A stretch of DNA of 25,000 nucleotides from Trachelipus rathkii (Eukaryota; Arthropoda; Malacostraca; Isopoda; Trachelipodidae). Position 1 is the stretch's first letter; each line of letters opens with the position of its first letter. The translations under genes were made by a program, and so were the position numbers. This document shows, in pieces, positions 1-7,231 of this stretch. The stretch is from assembly GCA_015478945.1 (NCBI GenBank), contig JABUQX010078491.1, positions 1-25,000 of the forward strand, written 5' to 3'. The notes below the pieces were generated by a model. It was given only the letters and a program-made list of their open reading frames with translations, searched no databases and was not told the DNA's origin.

Positions 1-905
1 TGGGGATGAACTAAAAGAGTGGCGGAGGCGAGGGCTTCTTTGAAAGCCTCAAAAGCAGACTCTGCTGCCGGAGACCAGTCGACTTTAGTGGTGCTGCCTC
101 GCTGTTTAGGACGATGAGTGCAGTAAGCGGGCCTAGGAGGGCTGCCGCTGATTTCAGAAATCTGTGGTAAAAGTTGATCATTCCCAGATATTGACGAAGT
201 TGCTTTTGATTTTGGGAAGAGGAAAGGCTCGGATAGCGGACACGGTCTACAAGAAGGCAAATACCCTCAGCCGAGACTGTGTGCCCAGGAATGTAAGAGA
301 AGACGCGCCGAATACGCACTTGGTAGGATTGAGACGAATTCCCGCATCATCCAACCTACCAAAAACGGCACAGGTGATCCATATGTTCTTCAGGAGAGGA
401 AGAAGCGACTAAAAGATCATCTAATATGCCCAAAGCGCAAAAGGAAGGCCACGGAGGATAGAATCGATGAACCTCTGAAAGGACTGGGCTGCATTTTTCA
501 AACCGAATGGCATTCTTGTATACTCAAAGAGGCCAAAGGGGGTGATTACAGCTGTCTTAGGAACGTCCTCCGGAGCCACGGGTATCTGATGGTAGGCTCG
601 AATTAAGTCCAAAGAAGAAAAAATGGTGTGCCAGACAGGTGGGAAGTGAAACTTTGTATATGCGGCACATGGTACCTATCCGGTGTTGTGGCAGAATTCA
701 AAGCCCTAAATCCCCACAGGGTCTCCAATCACCCGTGGTGCCCTTAAGGACCATGTGTAGCGGAGAAAACCAACCTCTTGGAAGGGCGCACAATGCCAAG
801 TTGCAACATGTGATTAAAACATGAAATTGATAGCTTTGAGTTTATCAGGAGGGAGGCGGCGAGCTCGAGCAAAGGTGGCTGGGCCAGTGTCTCGTATATG
901 TGTCC
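1..905 (-). pseudogene. pol: Reverse transcriptase and start of RNase H linker, element A
   Basis: RT copies element RNA into DNA. Motifs on the minus strand, in order: ARARRLPPDKL (about 838-870), the RT entry segment; [20 protein letters not shown] with [20 protein letters not shown] (421-612), the fingers and palm, nearly canonical for Ty3/gypsy; then the catalytic aspartate pair at 416-421, read in a shifted frame as [11 protein letters not shown], where the usual Y of YxDD is absent. GHTVSAEGI and RQYLGMINFYHRFL (about 140-320 in the frame 11-319) are the thumb and connection. WSPAAESAFEAFKEALA (about 30-80) opens the RNase H-side segment, cut by the window edge. Several frameshifts separate the blocks. 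Stops and frame changes in 620-830 destroy the region before the palm. Confidence 0.88.
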
Positions 906-1144
906 ACAAATGCTTAAGAGCGGGGTCTTGAAGAGCAGGATGCCAATAAAGAAGGATTCCTCCTGCAGAGATAGAAGGAAGGGACACTACGAAGAGGCGG
1001 GGCGATAGCGAAATGCCCTAGCTCTGAAGACCTAGGGAACCGGAGAGTAAAGAGCAGTATTCACCGTCAACTAGACGCCTATTACGAAGGTCTACCATAA
1101 GATTAAAATGGGACAAAAGATCAGCGCGAGGATGGCTGTGTCAC

Positions 1145-1410
1145 TCAGCGACGAGAAAAACCCGGAACTGGCGGCGGAGAGACAGATCCAACGTACATAA
1201 ACGCTCTCCATATACCGGAATGGAAGAGCATTAGCAGCGAAGAGTTACGGCCTGAAAGAGGAAGCCGAGTCTTGAGAAGCGCTGTGATGTGTAAAATCGA
1301 AAGGCTGCGCCCGGAATCGATCAGAAGGGCAAGTTTAGTGGACTGATCGTAAGATACGAAGAACATCCTGTTGTAGAGGAGGGAAGAAGAAGCCCAGCCT
1401 CTCCGTCGCC
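1145..1410 (-). pseudogene. Aspartic protease of element A
   Basis: Downstream of the knuckle the frame MRSFLPSLSG... (1145-1465) contains FFVSYDQSTKLALLIDSG. The D-S-G triad at 1310-1318 sits where a retropepsin has D-T/S-G, and the preceding hydrophobic strand matches the usual layout. The residue after the triad is R instead of the common A, and the flap region is not clearly conserved. Retropepsins work as homodimers and cleave Gag-Pol. The frame overlaps the end of the knuckle frame by about 55 bases, consistent with a frameshift, which could be programmed or could be damage; given the damage elsewhere I favour damage. Confidence 0.7.
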
Positions 1411-2419
1411 CTACGACGGGTTGGCTGCTGAGTTTCCCTGATAGAGAGGGCAGGAAGGATCGCATTTATTGGCATCCATGCCGAAAGTATGGTGATAATA
1501 ACAGTACCCATGAGGATACTGGCGCTGGGGTGAGGAAAAAGCAGAAGGTGAACGAGGACCGCGAGAAGGACGAAAGTTGAAAGGAGTGGGATCACGAGAG
1601 CGAAACAGTGTTATTATATTAATGCCGCTGTAAGGAGAAAGGCAGTTTTTTATATCGGCCATGCAGTTTCAAGACCGAACCCGCGGTATCCAGAGCTGCC
1701 GAGAGGAGCTTGCTATGCGAAGCGCACCTAATAGAAGGATTGGTGTGGTGGATAAGGAGGTTGAGCTGGATGAGCGGCAGAAAGTCGGTGAGGGAAACAA
1801 GAGGGAGGAAGGGTGGCGAGTGTTGTAGGTACTGGGGAATGTGTGGGCGTGAGTTGTAGAATGGTGAGGAGCGTTGGAGAGTTGAAGAGGTGGAGAAAGA
1901 GAGGAAATTGCGTAAGAGGTGTGCCAAAAGGCTCACCGAGGCGCAAAATTCTGTCTGCTGTAGCGGCAACTACAGTGAGGGACAACGTCGCGGTTTATTG
2001 ATTGCAGTTACGCTGTGATGCGAGCAGGCATCTTCTGGATGGAAAGGGTGCGACTTTTTTTCTCTTCCCGATTGTAGATGGGTGCCGCCCCAACAAACCC
2101 AGCATCCCTTACCAGTCAATTCCGAGGGTTTCATGTCGCCAGTGAGATTGCTCCAAGCAGAGTTCAATTGTTCCTCTCTGGTGGAGCCAAGGCGTCGATG
2201 TAATAAGGTTTTTGAGCGTGTTGTAAGGGGTTGTAGAGTTTCTAGTTGTTGCCAGGCCATCCCTGATTTAGAGGCAAAGATCTGGAGAGCATCACACCAT
2301 CGGAATATCCTCATCCTTCTCGTCTTCGATGGTCAGGAGCGCTGACTTCGAGGCCAGGTCAAACAAACTGGGATTACGAAGAAAGGTTGCAAATGGAATG
2401 CTCGCGAGGGAGTAGACAT
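1411..2419 (-). pseudogene. gag: Gag of element A, frameshifted
   Basis: Gag would form the virus-like particle and bind element RNA. The chosen start is the ATG read at 2419-2417, which opens with MSTPSRAFHLQPF, a style typical of arthropod gypsy Gag. Capsid similarity continues with NPSLFDLASKSAL (about 2350-2385) and then LLHRRLGSTREEQL and LTGDMKPSEL (about 2120-2220), the conserved capsid segment ending in a KPS-L motif. ADRILRLGEPF follows at about 1925-1960. At 1450-1503 lies a knuckle of the form C-x2-H-x9-C-x3-C, starting CYYHHTFG, preceded by a basic, Arg/Ser/Pro-rich stretch. At least three frame changes and an internal stop separate these blocks, so no single product can be made. 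The low-complexity Pro/Ser/Leu stretch at 1730-1900 is the usual linker between capsid and knuckle. Confidence 0.82.
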
Positions 2420-2601
2420 GATGAAAGGCGTAGAAGTTGGTAGAGTGAAGGAAAGAAAAAGAAATTAAATAAGATGTGGAGCGAGCGGAGGCACTAATAA
2501 CGGACCGAGGGTGGGAAAATCAAAGAAATTACAACCTTAGGAGCTAGACCAAGGGTTAAAATGAGGCTGCTGCGATATAAATTGCCAAAATACTTATATT
2601 T
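2420..2601 (-). other. 5' flank of element A, no clear LTR
   Basis: These bases precede the proposed Gag start on the minus strand. A TTGGTCTAGCTCC segment (about 2540-2555) begins with the TTGG seen at many gypsy primer-binding sites, but complementarity to a specific tRNA is not evident. No TG...CA-bounded LTR can be drawn before the TA tract begins. The 5' LTR is either lost or decayed past recognition. Confidence 0.3.
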
Positions 2602-2656
2602 GATAATATAATATATATAATATATATATATATAGTATATATATAGTATATATATA

Positions 2657-2699
<43 letters not shown>

Positions 2700-2714
2700 T
2701 ATAGTATATATATA

Positions 2715-2747
<33 letters not shown>
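2602..2747. repeat. (TA)n microsatellite
   Basis: About 145 bp of TA dinucleotide runs broken by short AG and AAT interruptions. It lies just beyond the 5' flank of element A. Its reverse strand gives a Tyr/Ile-rich open frame that is an artefact of the repeat. Confidence 0.97.
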
Positions 2748-2752
<5 letters not shown>

Positions 2753-2759
2753 ATAAAAA

Positions 2760-2782
2760 TTTTTTTTTTTTTTTTTTTTTTT
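2760..2782. repeat. Poly-T run
   Basis: An uninterrupted run of about 23 T follows the TA tract. It could be the reverse-strand poly-A tail of a decayed retroelement, but no element body is recognisable next to it. Confidence 0.9.
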
Positions 2783-2861
2783 ATAATTATTTTTTTATTT
2801 GAGTGAGTGTACGAGGGTATCCACAGCACACAAGGTGTGGCTATACCTTGTTAGGGGTAAT

Positions 2862-2873
2862 AATAATAAAAAC

Positions 2874-2934
<61 letters not shown>

Positions 2935-2960
2935 TATTATAATAATATAATAAGTAATAA
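2862..2960. repeat. (TAA)n microsatellite
   Basis: About 25 nearly perfect AAT/TAA triplets, with degenerate triplets continuing to about 2985. A poly-isoleucine open frame on the plus strand is produced by the repeat and is not a gene. Confidence 0.97.
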
Positions 2961-2984
2961 TAATAGTATAATAATCTTTAATAA

Positions 2985-3482
2985 GTCATCATAGTCAATT
3001 ATTCTTATGAATCATAATTTTTCTAAGAAATAAAAAAAAAAAAATACCGAATGCAGAACAAATTATATGTTCCGTATGAAATACAGAACTGTACCAAGGT
3101 AGGGTCAACAGCTTAGTTGATTACTCTGCCGACGAAGCTGGCTCTTGATGGCTGCAGCTGGCTCGAGAAGCGTGAAGTAGATAGAAAAAAAGGCACACAA
3201 TGAGTGGGTAATCTACCGTTAAAAACAATACTACAAACGGTACAAAAGTGATTGGGTTCGTTTGTAATATTTCCTGGCCTTGTTGTGGGTGTTCTGAATC
3301 CCGCCTGGGAATCTAATCTTCACTCTTTGGGGTCACTATCTGAAGACTGGTGCTTATGACCGCTTCTTTAGCGTTGGTGAGAATTAATGTTCTTACAATT
3401 TTATTTTCCTACTTCTATTTTACAAGTGAGGGTTGGACCCCTTGTCCTAAAAAAAACAAAAACAAAGAATTAGAACAGGGTA
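2985..3482. other. Unique sequence, no gene seen
   Basis: Mixed-composition DNA with an A-run near 3030. The segment AACAGCTTAGTTGATTACTC (about 3107-3126) faintly resembles a tRNA D-arm, but no matching B-box follows at SINE spacing. CTGGCTC occurs twice between 3138 and 3165. The 100-codon open frame at 3350-3652 runs into the tandem repeat and shows no protein-like features. Confidence 0.5.
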
Positions 3483-3992
3483 AACCTAGTTATTACTATT
3501 CCACATATGAATCATATTCTGCAGGAAGAAAATTCCTACAGAATATGAAGCCTATGCGGAGTAGTAGTACAAATGTTATTAGTTTGAGGAGGCTGTTTAT
3601 ATGTATATTGCATACACAGGCAGGAACAAAGATTCTCCCTGGTATAATTTGATAAGCAGCATGTCCTAGTTATTACTATCTCCCATATGAACCAGTATTT
3701 CTGCAGGAAGAATTTCCTACAGAACATGAAGCTTATGTGGAGTAGTAGTACAAAGATTATTAGTTTTGAAGACGGCTGTTTATGTATATGCATACACAGG
3801 CAGAAAGAGGATTCTCCCCGGTATACTTGCATAAAGCAGCATTGCCTTTGATATGAGTCTCACACAGTACAAAAGATTATTAGTTTGAGAGAGGCTGTTT
3901 TATGTATATGCATACACAGGCAGGAAAAGGATCCTCCCCGATATACATTCGCATAAAGCAGCATTACAATTGATATGAGTCTCACACAGCAC
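3483..3992. repeat. About 180-bp tandem repeat, roughly 2.8 copies
   Basis: Unit 1 (about 3483-3660) and unit 2 (about 3661-3841) align end to end: both carry CTAGTTATTACTAT, CTGCAGGAAGAA, TTCCTACAGAA, GTAGTAGTACAAA, TTATTAGTTT, GCATACACAGGCAG and a terminal TAAAGCAGC/TAAGCAGC. Unit 3 (about 3842-3961) lacks the first half; instead it has GATATGAGTCTCACACAG joined to the ATTAGTTT part. A fourth copy starts at 3962 with the same GATATGAGTCTCACACAG and stops by 3992. Each full unit has an inverted pair, CAGGAAGAA...TTCCTACAG. The open frames across it are in-phase artefacts. Confidence 0.9.
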
Positions 3993-4032
3993 ATTATACT
4001 TACAAAATTGCCCAAGCTTTATAACCCTAATG

Positions 4033-4112
4033 GCGAAGAGAGATAGAGAGAGACGAGAGAGACGAGAGAGAGAGCAGAGAAGAGGAGAGAGACGAGAGAG
4101 AGAGCGAGAGCG
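4033..4112. repeat. GA-rich microsatellite (GAGA/GACGAGAGA)
   Basis: A run of AGAGAG with interspersed ACG, so that the unit is partly GACGAGAGA. The same GACGAGAGAGAG motif returns at 4440-4468, flanking the segment between them on both sides. Confidence 0.93.
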
Positions 4113-4439
4113 GCAAGACGATTACCTCGAACCTAGATACTTCTTCGACGCGAAGACGAACTGATGATATTGTCGGCAAAGAAGGAAAACGGTGCACCTA
4201 ATTTGCACGATGAGTTCGAGCACGAATGGAACGCAGTTAGATACGACTGGGATAGAAGAGAGTAGGGAAGAAGTATCCCCGAATGAGGCGAAAGAATTGT
4301 CAGAAACCCGGAGAAGATAAAGCGATGTCAATTAACCGAGGTGACAGGGCCTCCGTCTTGTCGCCGGTCTCAGAGTAAACAATTTGACGAGAACTCGAGA
4401 AGTGAAGAGCTGCACTTATGAAGGGCATAAGCGTCTAAT
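4113..4439. other. Unique segment between two GA repeats
   Basis: This stretch is richer in CG dinucleotides than its surroundings (for example TTCGACGCGAAGACG near 4142-4156). A 42-codon plus-strand frame (about 4137-4264) reading LLRREDELMILSAKKENG has protein-like composition but is short and matches nothing I know. The reverse-strand 69-codon frame overlaps it and is probably its shadow. Not called as a gene. Confidence 0.4.
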
Positions 4440-4468
4440 GAGAGAGAGACGAGAGAGAGAGAGAGAGT
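4440..4468. repeat. Short GA microsatellite
   Basis: GAGAGAGAC followed by a run of GA, ending exactly where the 163-bp tandem repeat begins. Confidence 0.9.
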
Positions 4469-4874
4469 GCTGTTCACCTCTGCGCTACTATCACCCAGCT
4501 TAGCCTTACTCCAAACTGCTATGTAACGTTTACGTCCGCTAGGGTTAGATATAGTAAATACCGATCTATGCGACCTCTATTTACTATATTTTCGCTAAGA
4601 TATGTGTAAAGTTCCTAATTCTAACATTTTTGGGCTGTTCACCTCTGCGCTACTATCACCCACTTAGCCTTACTCCAAAATGCTATGGTAACTTACGTCC
4701 GCTAGGGTTAGATATAGTAAATACCAATCTATGCGACCTCTATTTACCATATTTCGCTAAGATATGTGTAAAGTTTCTAATTCTACATTTTTGGGCTGTT
4801 CACCTCGCACTACTATCACCCATTTAGCCTCACTCCAAATGCTACTGAACTTTTTGACAGTCCGCTAGGGTTAG
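4469..4874. repeat. About 163-bp tandem repeat, 2.5 copies, with an internal hairpin
   Basis: Units begin with GCTGTTCACCTC at 4469, 4634 and 4795, giving periods of 165 and 161. Units 1 and 2 are nearly the same; the differences are a handful of substitutions and at least as many short indels. Unit 3 keeps the first part and breaks off after CGCTAGGGTTAG at 4874. Each full unit has an inverted repeat: ATAGTAAATA at 4551-4560 with TATTTACTAT at 4578-4587 (perfect 10 bp), and 4714-4723 with 4741-4750 (one mismatch). This is satellite-like or an internal repeat of a larger element. Confidence 0.92.
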
Positions 4875-4876
4875 TC

Positions 4877-4921
4877 ATGTGCGGAAATAACGGCCTTATC
4901 CCAGAGCTGTTATTCCCACAT
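4877..4921. repeat. Long imperfect hairpin at the end of the tandem repeat
   Basis: ATGTGCGGAAATAACGGC (4877-4894) can pair with GCTGTTATTCCCACAT (4906-4921), leaving an 11-base loop. ATGTG/CACAT, GGAA/TTCC, TAAC/GTTA and GC/GC all pair with only single-base interruptions. On the minus strand the segment starts TGTGGGAATAACAGC, which has the TGT form of an LTR end, so it may be an LTR terminus or a small foldback element. Confidence 0.65.
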
Positions 4922-5523
4922 TATACTTAAAGTAATGCAAACTCTTAATCTCCAACCTAGTTTTCTCCTTACACTAGCCTCTAACCCCTAAGTTTGGCTA
5001 ATTGCTTGAACTGCTACTTAAGCTTACTGCGAATTTTACACTGGCATGCATGAACACTTCACTTTGTTTTCCTACTAGATTTTAGGCATTCTTTTTGATA
5101 CGCTATTCAATCTAATGCGTTTTCGTTGCAACCTATTTCTAGACCTCAGCTTTAGGCTCCACCAACTAGTCTAGGTTCGCCTAACTTTGCTCTAACCTAA
5201 AAATGTACTTAATAGGCTGCCCTTATTCTAAACTCACCTTGTTTTTGGGTTTAATTATTTAATTAGCATTCATTTGCTTGTATTTTAATGTAATGTTGTA
5301 ATTTTGCTGTTATTTTTGTACTAATTCTCTAGAAGGAAGCTACGTGCTGTTGCGATTTTAAAAAATGATAATTCGGCGGCTTGGTGGCGTGGCTTAGTTC
5401 CACGAAACAACAACCATATCTTAAACATAGGGCGTGTTCGGCTCTACTCTGTAACTTGTAGTTCAGCTCTGTAGTTCGGCTCTGTAGAGAGTTTCTTTCC
5501 ACTTCCACAGAGAGTACCCTTCC

Positions 5524-5525
<2 letters not shown>
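4922..5525. other. Pyrimidine-rich unique sequence, no gene seen
   Basis: The plus strand is rich in C and T with recurring CTAACC/CTAACCT words up to about 5230, then becomes AT-rich. A short degenerate repeat of GTAGTTC(A/G)GCTCTGTAG occurs at about 5440-5487. No coding frame is supported. Confidence 0.5.
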
Positions 5526-5565
<40 letters not shown>

Positions 5566-5769
5566 AATAATATATATATATAGTATAATATATATATATA
5601 TAATATAATAATATAATATATATATATATAATGTATATATATATATATAGTATATAATAAAATATAATAATATATTATAGTATATAATATATATAATATA
5701 TATAATATATATATAATAATATAATATATATATATATATATAATATATATATATATATACATATATATT
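5526..5769. repeat. (TA)n / (ATA)n microsatellite
   Basis: About 240 bp of TA repeats with frequent ATAATA interruptions. The Tyr/Ile-only open frame on the minus strand is an artefact. Confidence 0.97.
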
Positions 5770-5918
5770 CGTATGTTAATAGAAAAATAGATAAATAGAT
5801 AATTAAATAGTTAAATAGTCAGTCAACTTTATTATAATTTTTTATATAAAATTTGGAAATCTCCGGGGGGGACATTTTGATTTTCGGGGGGGAAATTCCC
5901 CCCGGGCCACCCCCTGAA
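5770..5918. other. Junction segment with G-run/C-run palindrome
   Basis: AT-rich spacer, then a G7-AAATT-C6 inverted repeat at 5885-5906 followed by CCACCCCCTGAATTAAACC. G-run/C-run stretches ending in a CCCCCTG...CCCTGC phrase are common at the ends of dispersed repeats in invertebrates. Here it abuts the last recognisable coding part of element B, so it likely marks where another repeat replaced the rest of pol. Confidence 0.5.
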
Positions 5919-6201
5919 TTAAACCCTGCTCGGGATCATTTCACCGCGGTGGATCCCTATAGGATTATCTAAATCCTTCTCCTCGAATGAGTCTTTGTCA
6001 GCACTTCCTAGTGCAAGATACTGGTTGTCTTCTTCAGGAGCTTCTACAGCAGATTCCTTCTTCTTTGAGACTTGAATATTTTTTTCTTCTTCAGGTGTTT
6101 TCTTTTCAATTTCCACCGCCTCTTCTGTGTATATATTGATCTGAGGCAAACCTTGGTGAGTGTTTGGCGTTACGCACACACTCTTTTCTGCCATAACGAT
6201 G
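5919..6201 (-). pseudogene. Acidic linker downstream of the element B protease
   Basis: The frame 5919-6194 (MAEKSVCVTPNTHQG..., then a Glu/Lys-rich stretch with KKTPEEEK and EAPEEDNQYLALG) follows the protease after one frame change. A low-complexity charged segment between protease and RT is usual for this element type. The M at 6194 is probably not a real start. RT does not follow: the similarity ends at the G/C palindrome junction. Confidence 0.6.
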
Positions 6202-6891
6202 TTAGGGGACCTTAACTCCTTCTGAGTTACTTACAATTGCTTGTTTTACGTGAAGACTCTGGTACTGTGACCCATCCCAACTAACATCAGGCATGTCTGG
6301 AGGTAAAACTCCGTCGATATTACCTAAAATCAAGTCATACACAATATCAGGCATGATTACAGCCTTCGTTCTTCCTGTGTAGTATGGAGTATCCAAATCT
6401 ACAATCGCGAGTGGATCTCCCTTCACGGTGTTGTCCAAAAGCCTCATATTTGTAAATTATCCAGTATACAGCTCTTCGGGAACATACTTTTGTCTTAACA
6501 CAGTTCCATTACATCCTGTATCTCGTAAACAACGGACGTGAAACCCATTTGAAAAGCTATCAACGACAGGCAAATGATGGGGGTTGTCATCCTCACCACC
6601 TACCATACAGACTTCTACTGTCTTGGCTACTTCTTCTACTGGAGACACTTCATTACATTTTTCCGCGGTAATATCTGCTGTAGCCACAGTAGTTCCTGAA
6701 TTGTTCCTTTGCCTTCCATAATGAGTATTAATACTCATATCGCTATTATTAAGCGATAATCTACAGAACTTTGCAATGTGCCCGCGTTTATTGCACCTGT
6801 AGCAGGTAAATGAATCCTTCTGCTCAGATTTATCTTTGTTGAAGTCTTTCTTTTCAGTGTTGCTTTGAGCAACATTTGTAGACTCATTCAT
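6202..6891 (-). pseudogene. gag-pol: Nucleocapsid knuckle and aspartic protease of element B
   Basis: From the ATG at 6891 the frame has a Lys/Asp/Asn-rich N-terminus, then CYRCNKRGHIAKFC at 6763-6804, a canonical C-x2-C-x4-H-x4-C zinc knuckle for RNA binding. After an 80-residue linker, VRCLRDTGCNGTVL carries the protease triad D-T-G at 6514-6522. The frame meets a TAA at 6457-6459 and then continues in the same phase with LLDNTVKGDPLAIV, TPYYTGRTKAVIMP and DLILGNIDG (ILG at 6322-6330), the C-terminal strand of a retropepsin. Apart from that stop the domain looks complete at about 110 residues. A frameshift at about 6200 ends it. Confidence 0.87.
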
Positions 6892-7080
6892 TTTATTGGC
6901 ATGTGTACCGCTATACGTTGGCCTTTATTATTTTTAGTTGGTCTGCTTTTATAATTATCGTGTGACTGTTTCGCTGGTGCTAGCTTTTTCATGCGCGTAC
7001 AAGTAATTTTCTGAACTTGTAACAATATCTTTCATGACCTTATTGTTTCTTTTTTTTAAGAAAGTAGCTAGTTCTTTAGT

Positions 7081-7083
<3 letters not shown>
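6892..7083 (-). pseudogene. gag: Remainder of element B Gag capsid after the LINE
   Basis: Continuing on the minus strand past the LINE, the sequence reads TKELATFLKKRNNKVMKDIV and then SENYLYAHEKA (about 7080-6985). ELA-FLKER followed by an amphipathic helix ending in a YL-AH-like segment is what follows the EQFM-TC segment in the SCAN-like capsid. It therefore completes the fragment at 10704-11065. Stops and a frame change at about 6910-6970 separate it from the knuckle frame that starts with the ATG at 6891. Confidence 0.8.
7073..7083. repeat. Left copy of the candidate target-site duplication of the LINE
   Basis: TCTTTAGTTGT here matches TCTATAGTGGT at 10704-10714 in 9 of 11 positions. 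The two copies lie exactly where the element B capsid breaks off and resumes, and in the Gag frame both encode the same TT-(K/I)-(E/D) position. Two mismatches are plausible decay after insertion. The TA tract adjoining the left copy makes the exact edge uncertain. Confidence 0.5.
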
Positions 7084-7136
<53 letters not shown>

Positions 7137-7144
7137 ATATAGAA

Positions 7145-7190
<46 letters not shown>

Positions 7191-7218
7191 GTATATATAT
7201 AATATATAGATATATTAG
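7084..7218. repeat. (TA)n tract at the LINE 3' end
   Basis: About 130 bp of TA repeats lie between the LINE 3' sequence (from 7219) and the resumed Gag of element B. It may be a microsatellite-type 3' tail of the LINE or a tract expanded from the insertion site. A Tyr/Ile open frame across it is not a gene. Confidence 0.93.
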
Positions 7219-7231
7219 TTGTCACCACCAC

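Larger units (their letters stand above)
1..2419 (-). mobile_element. Element A: degenerate Ty3/gypsy-type LTR retrotransposon, partial
   Basis: Reading the minus strand from about 2419 down to 1 gives the order Gag, zinc knuckle, aspartic protease, reverse transcriptase, start of the RNase H linker, which is the Ty3/gypsy order up to that point. The frame jumps repeatedly, so the element is a broken copy or a badly sequenced one. RNase H, integrase and the 3' LTR would lie beyond the left edge. No 5' LTR is recognisable to the right; only about 180 bp separate the proposed Gag start from a TA microsatellite. Domain entries follow separately. Family assignment rests on protein motifs I recognise, not on a search. 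Confidence 0.9.

Noticed and set aside
1813..2345. Plus-strand open frames opposite element A Gag
   Set aside because: Shadows of the minus-strand Gag, which has family similarity; the plus frames have none.
2494..2994. Tyr/Ile-rich open frames over the TA and TAA microsatellites (also at 5463-5762 and 7034-7345)
   Set aside because: They follow from translating simple repeats; no protein features remain outside the repeat.
3107..3260. tRNA-derived SINE, from AGCTTAGTTGATTA and a later GGTTCG
   Set aside because: The A-box-like and B-box-like words are about 150 bp apart, too far for a Pol III promoter, and no SINE body or tail follows.
3483..3992. CRISPR-like array from the repeated 180-bp units
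   Set aside because: Repeats are head-to-tail full units without unique spacers, in a clearly eukaryotic context.
4541..4550. Telomere-like CTAGGGTTAG in the 163-bp repeat units
   Set aside because: Only one TAGGGTTAG per unit; there is no tandem TTAGG or TTAGGG array.
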